From assembly GCA_002709645.1 (NCBI GenBank), contig PAQG01000010.1, positions 45,900 through 103,688 on the forward strand: a stretch of DNA of 57,789 bases, in the 5' to 3' direction. The position numbers and the translations under genes are program-made. This DNA is from Acidimicrobiaceae bacterium (GTDB lineage: Bacteria > Actinomycetota > Acidimicrobiia > Acidimicrobiales > UBA8592). Below, one piece after another: positions 50,005-57,789 of the stretch; within the stretch, counting starts at the first letter, position 1; each line of letters opens with the position of its first letter. The notes below the pieces were generated by a model that saw only the letters and a list, made by a program, of their open reading frames with translations, was not told the DNA's origin and did not search any database.

Positions 50005-51612
50005 TTGAATTCCTATTCTCCACGCCATGCAAAGCCACGCAAAGAAGGTGGCAACCATTCAATTAGATGGGCAATCCCAGTAGCCTTATTTGCTTTAGGA
50101 GCAGCGTTAGGAGCTTGGATCTGGATATTCACTCAAACAGATGAATCACTACTCGAAGAGGTATTTATAACTCCTACAGTTATTCCGATTCCAACTCCGA
50201 CTCCTGAACCTATTGCAGAACCAACTCCAACATCAACTCCCATTCCTACACCGGAACCTGATCCATACCCCGGATGGGTGAACCCAGAGTCAGTAGGGAA
50301 ACCATGGGGTACAACCGTCCCAGGATTATTAACGTTTAGAGGTAATCCCACAAGAACCTTTTATGGGACAGGTCCGATACCGGATAATCCAGAAATTAAA
50401 TGGCAGTACCCAGAAAACCAATTGCTTTGTGGGGTGACCATGCTCGATTATCAAAATGAAGAATGGTGTGGCCTTGGTTGGACAGGGCAACCAGTTATTT
50501 TTGAACGTGGTGAAATAACGTGGACAGTTTTTGGTGCTTTAGATGGAGCAATTCATTTTGTTGATGCGAACACAGGAAAACAGTTGTTGAAACCCTTACA
50601 AACAGACGACATTATCAAAGGTTCAGTTACTGTGGACCCCAATGGTTATCCGATCATTTATGCCGGTGGCAGGGATGATTTACTTCGCGTCATCGCCATT
50701 GATCAAAGTGAACCCGTTGTTCTATGGAGTCTTGATTCCGATACTGTTGAAGGCAGTCTTTGGAATAATGATTGGGATGGAGCCCCGCTAATAATTGATG
50801 ATTATCTCTTCGTAGGCGGCGAAAACTCAATGTTCCATATTATTAAATTGAACCGTTCCTTTGACACAGAAGGCCTAGTCGCTGCTGACCCGGAATTAGT
50901 TTTCGCTGCGCCTGGTTACGATGACGACTTAATTTTCACTGTAGGCAGCAACGTATCAATTGAAGGTTCTGTTGCTATCAGCGGTGATACAGCATATTTT
51001 GCAAATTCTGGTGGCCTGGTTCAAGGGTGGGACTTATCTCTTTTGTCAGTGGGGGAAGAACCCGTCCGCAATTTTAGATATTGGGTTGGTGATGACGTTG
51101 ATGCAACAGTAGTTGTGGATGAACAGGGGTTTCTATATGTCGGAGTTGAATATGAAAGAGGTTATTCGCGTTCATTTCAAGTGGGTCAGATTGTTAAACT
51201 TGATCCATCAAACACAGAAGATCCTTTGATCTGGTCAGTTTTTGATAACGAGGAATTACCCGATGGCGTTTGGGCGACTCCTGCTCTCCATCAAGACATT
51301 CTTATCGTGGCAACAGATTCAGCACGATTAATGGGAATAGACCGTATCAGCGGCGAAATCCGTTGGGAGTTTCTGATACAAGGCCCCCTATGGAGCTCTC
51401 CCGTGGTTGTAGATGATGTTCTGTTGCAAGCTGATTGCGAAGGCTACCTCAATGCGTTTGACGTAAGTAACACGAACGTTAGGCCGCCTCTTTTGTGGAG
51501 AATTGAAGTTGGAAATGGTTGCTTAGAAGCTACTCCCGCAGTTTGGGATGGAAAGATCATTATCGGAAACCGAGATGGAAAAGTTTTGATGTTAGGTGAA
51601 CGTTCTCAGTAG
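50005..51612 (+). CDS. Membrane-anchored PQQ-like beta-propeller protein
   Basis: 535 residues. An N-terminal transmembrane helix (WAIPVALFALGAALGAWIWIF, about 23-43) leads to a Pro/Thr repeat linker (about 57-90: TPTPEPIAEPTPTSTPIPTP), which is wall-spanning in style. From about 100 on there are PQQ-type propeller blades (IHFVDANTGKQLL; YFANSGGLVQGWDLS; MGIDRISGEIRWEF; IIGNRDGKVLML). The propeller is outside the membrane; no PQQ enzyme catalytic motif is visible, so a binding or scaffold role (BamB-like) is likelier. TTG start; nine bases after the crotonase gene. Confidence 0.8.
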   Translation: MNSYSPRHAKPRKEGGNHSIRWAIPVALFALGAALGAWIWIFTQTDESLLEEVFITPTVIPIPTPTPEPIAEPTPTSTPIPTPEPDPYPGWVNPESVGKPWGTTVPGLLTFRGNPTRTFYGTGPIPDNPEIKWQYPENQLLCGVTMLDYQNEEWCGLGWTGQPVIFERGEITWTVFGALDGAIHFVDANTGKQLLKPLQTDDIIKGSVTVDPNGYPIIYAGGRDDLLRVIAIDQSEPVVLWSLDSDTVEGSLWNNDWDGAPLIIDDYLFVGGENSMFHIIKLNRSFDTEGLVAADPELVFAAPGYDDDLIFTVGSNVSIEGSVAISGDTAYFANSGGLVQGWDLSLLSVGEEPVRNFRYWVGDDVDATVVVDEQGFLYVGVEYERGYSRSFQVGQIVKLDPSNTEDPLIWSVFDNEELPDGVWATPALHQDILIVATDSARLMGIDRISGEIRWEFLIQGPLWSSPVVVDDVLLQADCEGYLNAFDVSNTNVRPPLLWRIEVGNGCLEATPAVWDGKIIIGNRDGKVLMLGERSQ

Positions 51613-51623
51613 GGTTATGTAAC

Positions 51624-52382
51624 TCAGCGATCCGCAATAAAGGGAAATTGCTTACGGACCTTGGTCACAACCTGTTTCTCGATTTCACCCATTAGCACCA
51701 TAGGTGTATTAGCAGGAGCTGCGGCGATGCTTTCTCCCAAAGGATCAAAAAGGTAACTATCACCGGAGTAATTGATTCCGTCTCCGATTCCAACTCTATT
51801 AATTCCAAATATGTAGGACTGATTCTCAATCGCTCGAGCTTGGAGTAGTGATTTCCAATGTGCGCGCCGGCTTTCAGGCCAGTTAGCCACCACTATAAAG
51901 AGATCAGTTTCCTTGGCTAAGTTCCAAAATTCTGGTGCGAACCGAAGGTCGAAGCAAACAAAAAAACTCACACTTAATCCTGATATCTGCAACGTCAAAT
52001 TTTCTTTCCCAGCTTCATAATGGTTATCTTCTCCAGCGAACGTAAATAAGTGTTTTTTCGCGTATTGATCTAATGAGCCATCTGGATGAGCGACGATTAA
52101 GCAATTTTGAGGATGAGAGGAAGAAGGTTGGAGCGACGGAACTGAGCCACAAATAGGTACTCCTGTCTGGCGAGCTTGTTCAATTAGGAAGCACGTACTT
52201 GGCCCGTCCTGACTTTCAGCGATTTTAGAAGTATTCATAGAAAATCCTGTACTAAACAACTCTGTTAAAACAATGAGTTCCGCATCGTTTGAAACTGCCT
52301 CCTCAATCATTGGTTGCAATGCGGAGAAATTGGCTTCAGGGTCTTCCCAGATAATGTCATGTTGGATTCCAGCGATTTTCAT
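51624..52382 (-). CDS. Carbon-nitrogen hydrolase, omega-amidase (YafV/NIT2) type
   Basis: 252 residues with the nitrilase triad: Glu in VLTELFSTGFSM, Lys in YAKKHLFTFAGE and Cys in FFVCFDLRFAPEFW. The FSTGFSMNT and HLFTFAGEDNHYEAG segments are characteristic of omega-amidases that hydrolyse alpha-ketoglutaramate or alpha-ketosuccinamate. The adjacent aminotransferase, overlapping by four bases, makes the substrate; together they salvage keto acids such as the methionine precursor using glutamine nitrogen. Reaction assignment is inference from family and synteny. Confidence 0.88.
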   Translation of the reverse strand: MKIAGIQHDIIWEDPEANFSALQPMIEEAVSNDAELIVLTELFSTGFSMNTSKIAESQDGPSTCFLIEQARQTGVPICGSVPSLQPSSSHPQNCLIVAHPDGSLDQYAKKHLFTFAGEDNHYEAGKENLTLQISGLSVSFFVCFDLRFAPEFWNLAKETDLFIVVANWPESRRAHWKSLLQARAIENQSYIFGINRVGIGDGINYSGDSYLFDPLGESIAAAPANTPMVLMGEIEKQVVTKVRKQFPFIADR

Positions 52383-53560
52383 TTGTTGGCTCCCAAACTT
52401 CTTAGCCTTGATACGGCAGATTCCAATACTGTTAATTGTTTACAGAAAGCGAAGCGAACGAGTGACTCGCCTTCCCTTTTATTGTCATAGAAGACAACAT
52501 TAGGAACAGCAACAACACCACATAGTTCAGGTAAATCTAGACAGAATTGTTGACCATTGGAAATTCCGAATGGCCTGATATCTGCAGTGATGAAAAAGGT
52601 TCCAGCAGGTTCAAAAACAGCAAAACCAGCATCTTCTAGACCACTTGAAAGACAATTTCGTTTTTTTTCCATGTCCGCGAGAAAATTATGAAAATAAGCG
52701 TCAGGAAGTTCAAGAGCTGAAGCGATTGCATGTTGGAAAGGAGCCCCATTGACGTAAGTGAGAAATTGTTTCGCCGTGCGCACAGTATTCATCAAAGCAG
52801 GCTGAGCGCAGACCCACCCTATTTTCCATCCGGTAAAGCTAAAGGTTTTGCCGGCAGATGAAATTTGAATTGTGCGGTCCCTCATCCCGGGCAACGAGAT
52901 TAGTGGTGTATGGGAACCTTCAAATACAAGATGTTCGTATACTTCATCACAAATAGCAACGATGTCATGTTCCTGACAGATTTCAGCGATAAGAAGCAAC
53001 TCTTCCATGTCAAAAACCTTGCCGGTTGGGTTATGAGGAGAATTCACCAGTATTGCTTTCGTGTTCGTATTTACAGCTTTTCGAAGTTCATCAGGGTCAA
53101 AGCCATAACTAGGGGCTCGAAGGGTCACGACACGTCTCGTTGCCCCTGCAAGGGCTATAGAGGCAGCATATGAGTCGTAATAAGGCTCAAAGGTAATAAC
53201 TTCATCACCGGATTCACAAATGGAGAGCAGAGAAGCGGCAATACCTTCTGTTGCGCCTGCTGTTACTAATATCTCAGTCTCGGAATCGAAATCAAGATCG
53301 TAGAAACGTTTTTGGTGAGCTGAAATTGCTTGGCGAAGTTCCGAGATACCCAAACCAGGTGGATACTGATTCTGCCCACTACGGATAGCAGCTACCGCTA
53401 ATTCTGCAATCTCAGATGGCCCATTAGTATCAGGGAATCCCTGACCAAGATTAATAGCCCCTGTCTTAGCAGCGAGCGCAGACATTTCAGCAAAAATTGT
53501 TTCTCCAAATTCCCGCAAGTTTGATTTTATAAAAGGATCTCCTGGATGGTTCACACTCAT
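52379..53560 (-). CDS. Class I/II aminotransferase (YbdL/glutamine transaminase K type)
   Basis: 393-residue fold-type I PLP enzyme. INLGQGFPDTNGP near the N-terminus, NSPHNPTGKVF, CDEVYEHLVFE and the PLP-lysine segment SAGKTFSFTGWKIGW (about 238-252) identify it, and RFAFCKQ is the C-terminal Arg motif. The FSFTGWKIGW form is typical of methionine/kynurenine/glutamine transaminases. Its stop overlaps the omega-amidase start, the classical glutamine transaminase-omega-amidase pairing. Confidence 0.9.
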   Translation of the reverse strand: MSVNHPGDPFIKSNLREFGETIFAEMSALAAKTGAINLGQGFPDTNGPSEIAELAVAAIRSGQNQYPPGLGISELRQAISAHQKRFYDLDFDSETEILVTAGATEGIAASLLSICESGDEVITFEPYYDSYAASIALAGATRRVVTLRAPSYGFDPDELRKAVNTNTKAILVNSPHNPTGKVFDMEELLLIAEICQEHDIVAICDEVYEHLVFEGSHTPLISLPGMRDRTIQISSAGKTFSFTGWKIGWVCAQPALMNTVRTAKQFLTYVNGAPFQHAIASALELPDAYFHNFLADMEKKRNCLSSGLEDAGFAVFEPAGTFFITADIRPFGISNGQQFCLDLPELCGVVAVPNVVFYDNKREGESLVRFAFCKQLTVLESAVSRLRSLGANK

Positions 53561-53615
53561 AGGCTAGTAGAAACCATCCAGATAGATAGATCTAATTTCA
53601 ATGGTGGATAGGTTT

Positions 53616-54230
53616 TTAAGTAAGAAAAAGTTTTTTACGTTCTCGTTCAACCATTTCCCGAATTTCGCATTTAGCCACATGGTCATTTACGACGCCCATA
53701 GATTGCATGAATGCGTAGAGTGTGGTTGGGCCTATCCATGTCCAACCTCTTCTCTTCAAATCCTTACTCAACTCTACTGATCTTTCAGTTTGAGAAGGAA
53801 TGCTTTTCTTAACACAATCCCCATCTTCTACTGGTTGTGATTGCGAATAGAAATATTGAGCTAACGACCCTTGCTCTTCTATAAGTTGTAGAGCTCTCTG
53901 CGAATTATTTATCACAGACCTAATCTTGCCCTCATGACGAACGATACCTTCATCGGAAAGTAGGGCTTTGATTTTCTTTTCACCGAATTTTGAAACAATC
54001 TCTAAATCAAAATCACAAAAAGCCCTTCGAAAATTCTCTCTTTTCCGAAGAATGGTGATCCATGAAAGCCCTGACTGGAAACCTTCAAGACTGATTTTTT
54101 CAAAAAGTTTCGCATTGTCAGTTTCAGGGAAACCCCATTCCTCATCATGGTAGCTAATGTATAACTTGTCATTGCCTGGCCAACGGCATCGAGTAACACT
54201 ATCGGAACCAGTAAGACAGTCATCGGTCAT
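53616..54230 (-). CDS. tag: DNA-3-methyladenine glycosylase I
   Basis: Base-excision repair of 3-methyladenine. 204 residues: RCRWPGNDKLYISYHDEEWG (zinc-Cys and substrate region, about 13-32), the LEGFQSGLSWITILRKRENFRRAF helix and SKDLKRRGWTWIGPTTLYAFMQSMGVVNDH with the zinc-binding His near the end are hallmark Tag segments. The C-terminal CEI supplies the other zinc Cys. Frame opens at TTG 54251; the ATG at 54230 is preferred. Confidence 0.94.
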   Translation of the reverse strand: MTDDCLTGSDSVTRCRWPGNDKLYISYHDEEWGFPETDNAKLFEKISLEGFQSGLSWITILRKRENFRRAFCDFDLEIVSKFGEKKIKALLSDEGIVRHEGKIRSVINNSQRALQLIEEQGSLAQYFYSQSQPVEDGDCVKKSIPSQTERSVELSKDLKRRGWTWIGPTTLYAFMQSMGVVNDHVAKCEIREMVERERKKLFLT

Positions 54231-54330
54231 AGTGAAACGGTAGTGAAACAATTACTGGAACGCATTTCAAGATATATTATTTCTCCAATTTGAGTTTGAT
54301 TTCCCAACATGCCCTTACTAGAGATAAGCA

Positions 54331-55434
54331 ATGGCAATAAATATTCCAGCTACTCTCGACGAGTTCACAGCCGATTGGTTGACCCAAGCCTTTGAGGTTG
54401 CAGAAAAGAACTATGCCCCAGTCATTTCAGTTAATGCTGAACGCATTGCTGTTGGGGAAGGATTCCTTGGGGAACTTGCACGACTTCACCTGAGTTATGG
54501 TGAAGGCATTCCTGGACCTGCTACAGCGATAGCGAAAATACCGACAACAGATGGATTACTTAAGCCATTAGGCGTCATGTTAGGCGTATACGAGCGTGAA
54601 TCCCTTTTCTACGAGCAGGTAGCGCCACGCTTAGCAATACAAAAACCAGCTATCTATTACAATGGCCGCGATAATGAAAATGAAAATTATGCCTTATTGA
54701 TGGAGGATGTCGGACGGTACCGTTCTGGGGACCATCTCAAAGGAGCGAGTTTGCCTGAAGCACAAGCCGCGATCAAAACCGCAGCGCAAATCCATGCACG
54801 CTGGTGGGATAGCGAAGAACTCGCACTAATGGATTGGGTTCCGCCTCTCGATAGCCCCATTAATATGGGACTCCAAAATCTTTACGAACAGTCTTGGCCT
54901 ACAGTCATAGATCAGTATGGAGATCTTTATCCTGATTGGCTTCCCGCGAAACTTGAGGAATTCATCCCAGAAATTTCTCAATGGCTCATCAATTGGGCTG
55001 AGCGGAGCCGAACATTGACACATAATGATTTCAGATTAGATAATCTGCTATTTGATGACACCAAGGAACCCTTGCCCGGAGTCATTGTAATTGATTTCCA
55101 ACTCGTTGGACGAGGTGACGGATCCGGAGATATCTCTCCGTTTCTAGGATGTAATCTCGACATTGAATTACGGAGAGCGCAAGAAATGAACCTTCTTCAG
55201 GATTATTTTGATGTTATGCAAGCTGAAGAATCGGGATACTCTACCTTTGAAGAACTTGTTGACCAAATAGATAAATCCCACCTTTTCTGGCTGGTGAATT
55301 GGGGAAACACCGCCGTAACCGCTGACCACCCAAACCAGCGCGCAGAGGACTTGTTTACTGCAATTCTGCAGCGCAGCATAGCGGCCGTTGTTGATCGTGA
55401 CAGTGTCCAATACATCGGTTCACTCGGAAACTAG
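54331..55434 (+). CDS. Aminoglycoside-phosphotransferase-fold kinase (ecdysteroid-kinase-like)
   Basis: 367 residues with the eukaryotic-like kinase fold. AIAKIPTTDG holds the ATP-lysine (about 70), the catalytic loop is LTHNDFRLDNLLFDD (about 229-243) and the metal-binding VIDFQLVGRGDGSGDI follows. This matches APH and the ecdysteroid/choline-kinase-like groups common in actinobacteria. The HARWWDSEEL segment fits the latter. The substrate is unknown; it is unlikely to be an antibiotic, since no mobile element is near. Confidence 0.82.
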   Translation: MAINIPATLDEFTADWLTQAFEVAEKNYAPVISVNAERIAVGEGFLGELARLHLSYGEGIPGPATAIAKIPTTDGLLKPLGVMLGVYERESLFYEQVAPRLAIQKPAIYYNGRDNENENYALLMEDVGRYRSGDHLKGASLPEAQAAIKTAAQIHARWWDSEELALMDWVPPLDSPINMGLQNLYEQSWPTVIDQYGDLYPDWLPAKLEEFIPEISQWLINWAERSRTLTHNDFRLDNLLFDDTKEPLPGVIVIDFQLVGRGDGSGDISPFLGCNLDIELRRAQEMNLLQDYFDVMQAEESGYSTFEELVDQIDKSHLFWLVNWGNTAVTADHPNQRAEDLFTAILQRSIAAVVDRDSVQYIGSLGN

Positions 55435-55466
55435 GCGCTACGCTATATAAGGCGGGTGGAGGTCAT

Positions 55467-56030
55467 ATGGGAAGCTTGCAAGACCAAACAATAGAAATCA
55501 TAAAAACTAAAGGACTAAAAAAACTTGAAGTTCCGATCAAGTTAGCCTCTGGTGCTATGAGTCAGGATTTCGTTGACGGGAAACTAGCCACCGCCCACTT
55601 TGATGACCTGGAAATTGCGAGTCGCGCAATTGTTGATGGGCTCCTCCTGCGTGGTACAGAATTTGACGTTGTCGGTGGTCCAACACTTGGGGCAGATGCA
55701 TTAACGATAGGCATAGCTGGGATTCAGCGATGCCGGTGGTTCTTTGTCCGAAAAAAACCAAAAGGAAGAGGAACCAACAAACTTATTGAAGGTTCACAAA
55801 TAGGCGACGGTGACCAATGTCTAATCGTTGAAGATGCAATAACAACTGGGGGTTCGCTATTAAAGGCTGTTGACGCAGTTGAAGCAACCGGTGCAAAAGT
55901 TGTCGCTGTCTCAACACTTGTTGACCGAGGAGAAATTGCCAGACCGCTCATAGAAAATAGGGGAATCCTGTATTACCCAATAGCGACCTATCTAGATCTT
56001 GGGATAGAACCCGTGGAGCTACCTAGTTGA
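55467..56030 (+). CDS. pyrE: Orotate phosphoribosyltransferase
   Basis: Pyrimidine synthesis: orotate plus PRPP to OMP. 187 residues; VGGPTLGADALTIGIA, FVRKKPKGRGTNKLIEG (flexible catalytic loop) and the PRPP motif LIVEDAITTGGSLL (about 117-130) are intact. GGAGG lies about 4-8 bases before the ATG. No other pyr gene is adjacent. The family is about 180-215 residues, so this is compact. Confidence 0.93.
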   Translation: MGSLQDQTIEIIKTKGLKKLEVPIKLASGAMSQDFVDGKLATAHFDDLEIASRAIVDGLLLRGTEFDVVGGPTLGADALTIGIAGIQRCRWFFVRKKPKGRGTNKLIEGSQIGDGDQCLIVEDAITTGGSLLKAVDAVEATGAKVVAVSTLVDRGEIARPLIENRGILYYPIATYLDLGIEPVELPS

Positions 56031-56055
56031 CATGCCTATCTGAGGTGGTATCATT

Positions 56056-56074
56056 ATTAATGGATGCCATTAAT
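56056..56074. promoter_or_regulatory. Palindromic operator candidate before the dioxygenase gene
   Basis: ATTAATGG (56056-56063), ATG, CCATTAAT (56067-56074): a perfect 8-bp inverted repeat ending 11 bases before the ATG, immediately 5' of the ribosome-binding site. A bound repressor there would block expression. The regulator is unknown. Confidence 0.45.
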
Positions 56075-56085
56075 TAGGGGATGTG

Positions 56086-57075
56086 ATGTCTGAAACGGTT
56101 CAGGAAAAAGATGATGTTGAAATCTTTACCACGAAGGACCCTGGAGAGGGACTTCCAGGGAGAGTCTCCCTCCCCGGCTATACCCGCACAATGGGACCAC
56201 AAACCCATTTATTCGAAGAAAGAGAACGGTTACAGCAACTCACATGGAATCATTTCTCGGCCCGTCAACTCTCCCCGACAATAGGCGCTGAACTTGAAGG
56301 CTTAGACCTATCGCAGGAACTTCCACAAAAAGTCATTGATGAAATTCACCAAGCCTTATGGGACTACAAGGTCATTTTTTTTCGGGATCAAAAAATAACA
56401 TCTGAACAACAAATACGATTCGCGAGTCGTTTTGGAGAACTTGAAATCCACCCATTCCTGCCCCCGAATTCCCAAACACCCGAATTAGTCAGATTTGAAA
56501 AAAACGCGAAAGCCGCAGGGTATGAAAATCAATGGCATCATGATGTGACATGGAGAGAAGAACCATCGAAAGGAGCCATTCTTAGAGCAGTAGAAATACC
56601 TCCTGTAGGTGGAGATACATTTTTCGTAGACGCAAACGCAGCATATGAGGGGTTACCTGAAGAAATCAAACAAAAAATAGACTCGCTCCATGCGATACAT
56701 GATTTTTTGAGAGCTTTCGGACGGCAGGTACCCAAAGGCAAACGTGATGAGATCAGAGAAAAGTACCCAATGGTGGAACATCCGGTTGTGATCAACCACC
56801 ATCAAACAGGGAAACCACTTCTCTACGTAAATCGCATTTTTGTTACTGCGATAAAAGGCTTGAATGAAAAAGAAGGATACGAATTAATAGACCTACTCTG
56901 CAGAGAATTTGAGATTCTTGAATATTCTTGCCGTTTCCGTTGGGAGCCAAACTCTATTGCATTCTGGGACAACCAAGCAGTTCAACATTACGCTGCAAGT
57001 GATTATTCCCCACATATACGGGTTATGGAACGAGCTAGCATTAAAGGTACGCGTCCTAAACGAACTCGACGCTGA
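56086..57075 (+). CDS. TauD/TfdA-family alpha-ketoglutarate-dependent dioxygenase
   Basis: 329 residues. The iron facial triad is visible as WHHDVTW (HxD) and the distal His in QAVQHYAASDY, with the 2-oxoglutarate Arg in PHIRVMERASI. LIGAELEGLDLSQ-like (PTIGAELEGLDLS) and KVIFFRDQKIT openings are family marks. An unusual polar N-terminal 50 residues (KDDVEIFTTKDPGE) precede the domain. The substrate (sulfonate, carbon-phosphorus or aromatic ether) is not assignable. Frame opens at GTG 56083; ATG 56086 has AGGGG upstream. Confidence 0.9.
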   Translation: MSETVQEKDDVEIFTTKDPGEGLPGRVSLPGYTRTMGPQTHLFEERERLQQLTWNHFSARQLSPTIGAELEGLDLSQELPQKVIDEIHQALWDYKVIFFRDQKITSEQQIRFASRFGELEIHPFLPPNSQTPELVRFEKNAKAAGYENQWHHDVTWREEPSKGAILRAVEIPPVGGDTFFVDANAAYEGLPEEIKQKIDSLHAIHDFLRAFGRQVPKGKRDEIREKYPMVEHPVVINHHQTGKPLLYVNRIFVTAIKGLNEKEGYELIDLLCREFEILEYSCRFRWEPNSIAFWDNQAVQHYAASDYSPHIRVMERASIKGTRPKRTRR

Positions 57076-57162
57076 AACCACATGCAAGGATCTTTATTTT
57101 TTCTAGTAAAGAAGGCCCCTGATGTTTGGAAATTGGATCGTTGGTCGTATCGTTAAGTTCTG

Positions 57163-57193
57163 AGTTCAAGGGTTACGTACGTAACTAAGAACT
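57163..57193. promoter_or_regulatory. Palindrome in the groES promoter region
   Basis: GTTACGTACGTAAC (57172-57185) is a perfect 14-base palindrome, flanked by AGTTC (57163-57167) and GAACT (57189-57193) that extend it imperfectly. It lies 45-75 bases before groES. It is not CIRCE and may bind the local heat-shock regulator. Confidence 0.5.
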
Positions 57194-57237
57194 ATGTTTA
57201 TATTGGAAATTTTTTAGTGTGCGAGGAGTACTAGAAG

Positions 57238-57528
57238 ATGAATTTGCACCCACGGGAAGATCGGATTGTTGTCCGCCCAGGAGAATCCGAAGAAACTACG
57301 GCTAGCGGACTTGTAATCCCAGATACGGCCAAGGAAAAACCACAACAGGGAGAAGTTCTAGCTGTTGGCCCCGGAAAACGTTCAGAACAAACGGGAGACC
57401 TTATACCAGTTGATGTAGAAGTAGGAGATACAGTCGTCTACGCGAAATACGGTGGAACAGAAATAAGTAGTGGTGGAGAAGAACTATTAATCCTTTCGGC
57501 GCGTGATGTACTCGCCGTAGTCAAATAG
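57238..57528 (+). CDS. groES: 10 kDa co-chaperonin GroES
   Basis: 96 residues: [38 protein letters not shown], covering the mobile loop (about 17-34), and [34 protein letters not shown] at the end are typical. Caps GroEL. GAGGAG at 57223-57228, just before the start. Ten bases before the second groEL, so a groESL operon; the solitary groEL at 16111 would share this co-chaperonin. Confidence 0.97.
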   Translation: MNLHPREDRIVVRPGESEETTASGLVIPDTAKEKPQQGEVLAVGPGKRSEQTGDLIPVDVEVGDTVVYAKYGGTEISSGGEELLILSARDVLAVVK

Positions 57529-57532
57529 GTAG

Positions 57533-57789
<257 letters not shown>

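Overview
The window looks like a chromosomal segment of an actinobacterium, most likely a marine-type member of the class Acidimicrobiia with unusually AT-rich DNA (about 40 percent GC by eye). This is inferred from family content: DUF3263 and DUF3499 proteins, a LytR_C protein, an LppM-like lipoprotein, PAC2, HelD, ClpC, two GroEL paralogues, the coproporphyrin-dependent haem enzymes HemE/HemY/ChdC, and a two-hairpin RNA with C-rich loops that matches the actinobacterial 6C RNA. There is no phage, transposon, CRISPR array or rRNA. TGA is used as an ordinary stop in many genes, so the code is standard.

Layout. 1-4794 (+): hpt, a degenerate dual-specificity-phosphatase-like protein, folK, a DUF2520 protein, panC and lysS. 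4835-8606: divergent polyprenyl diphosphate synthase and clpC. 8667-12351: a lipoprotein-HAD fusion, a Crp/Fnr regulator, ispF and rlmB. 12383-15957: tRNA-Thr(TGT), DUF3263, LytR_C protein, glycerate kinase, folB, a dihydropteroate-synthase-like protein and a MoaD/CysO-like protein. 16111-20081: a groEL without groES, then a haem/iron group (ChdC, siderophore-interacting flavoprotein, HugZ-like). 20165-24103 (-): livFGMH, where LivH carries an extra extracytoplasmic domain and no binding protein is nearby. 24477-28778 (+): amt, glnD without an intervening PII gene, and a NUDIX hydrolase. 28791-31244: PAC2, GNAT, GtrA and a methyltransferase.

31291-31740 holds the most unusual gene: an intact PrxQ/Bcp peroxiredoxin whose peroxidatic cysteine codon is TGA. 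It is a candidate selenoprotein that ordinary ORF calling splits. 31749-34815 (-) is a glycosyltransferase, methyltransferase and alpha-toroid operon. 34973-39312 holds dtd, lnt (catalytic Cys replaced by Ser), hemY and hemE. 39462-45800 has HelD, an FtsX-type ABC exporter and an unknown anchored protein. 45911-46036 is the 6C-like RNA. 46040-49147 has a zinc-ribbon protein, cyclophilin, a LysM lipoprotein, an M29-like metallohydrolase and DUF3499. 49204-57075 holds a crotonase, an anchored beta-propeller, an omega-amidase/aminotransferase pair, tag, a phosphotransferase, pyrE and a TauD-type dioxygenase. The window ends in groES and the start of a second groEL.

Themes: cofactor supply (folate, pantothenate, isoprenoid, haem), nitrogen handling (Amt, GlnD, Liv transporter), proteostasis (ClpC, GroEL x2, GroES, cyclophilin) and envelope functions. 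Calls rest on reading motifs and synteny; no database search was run.
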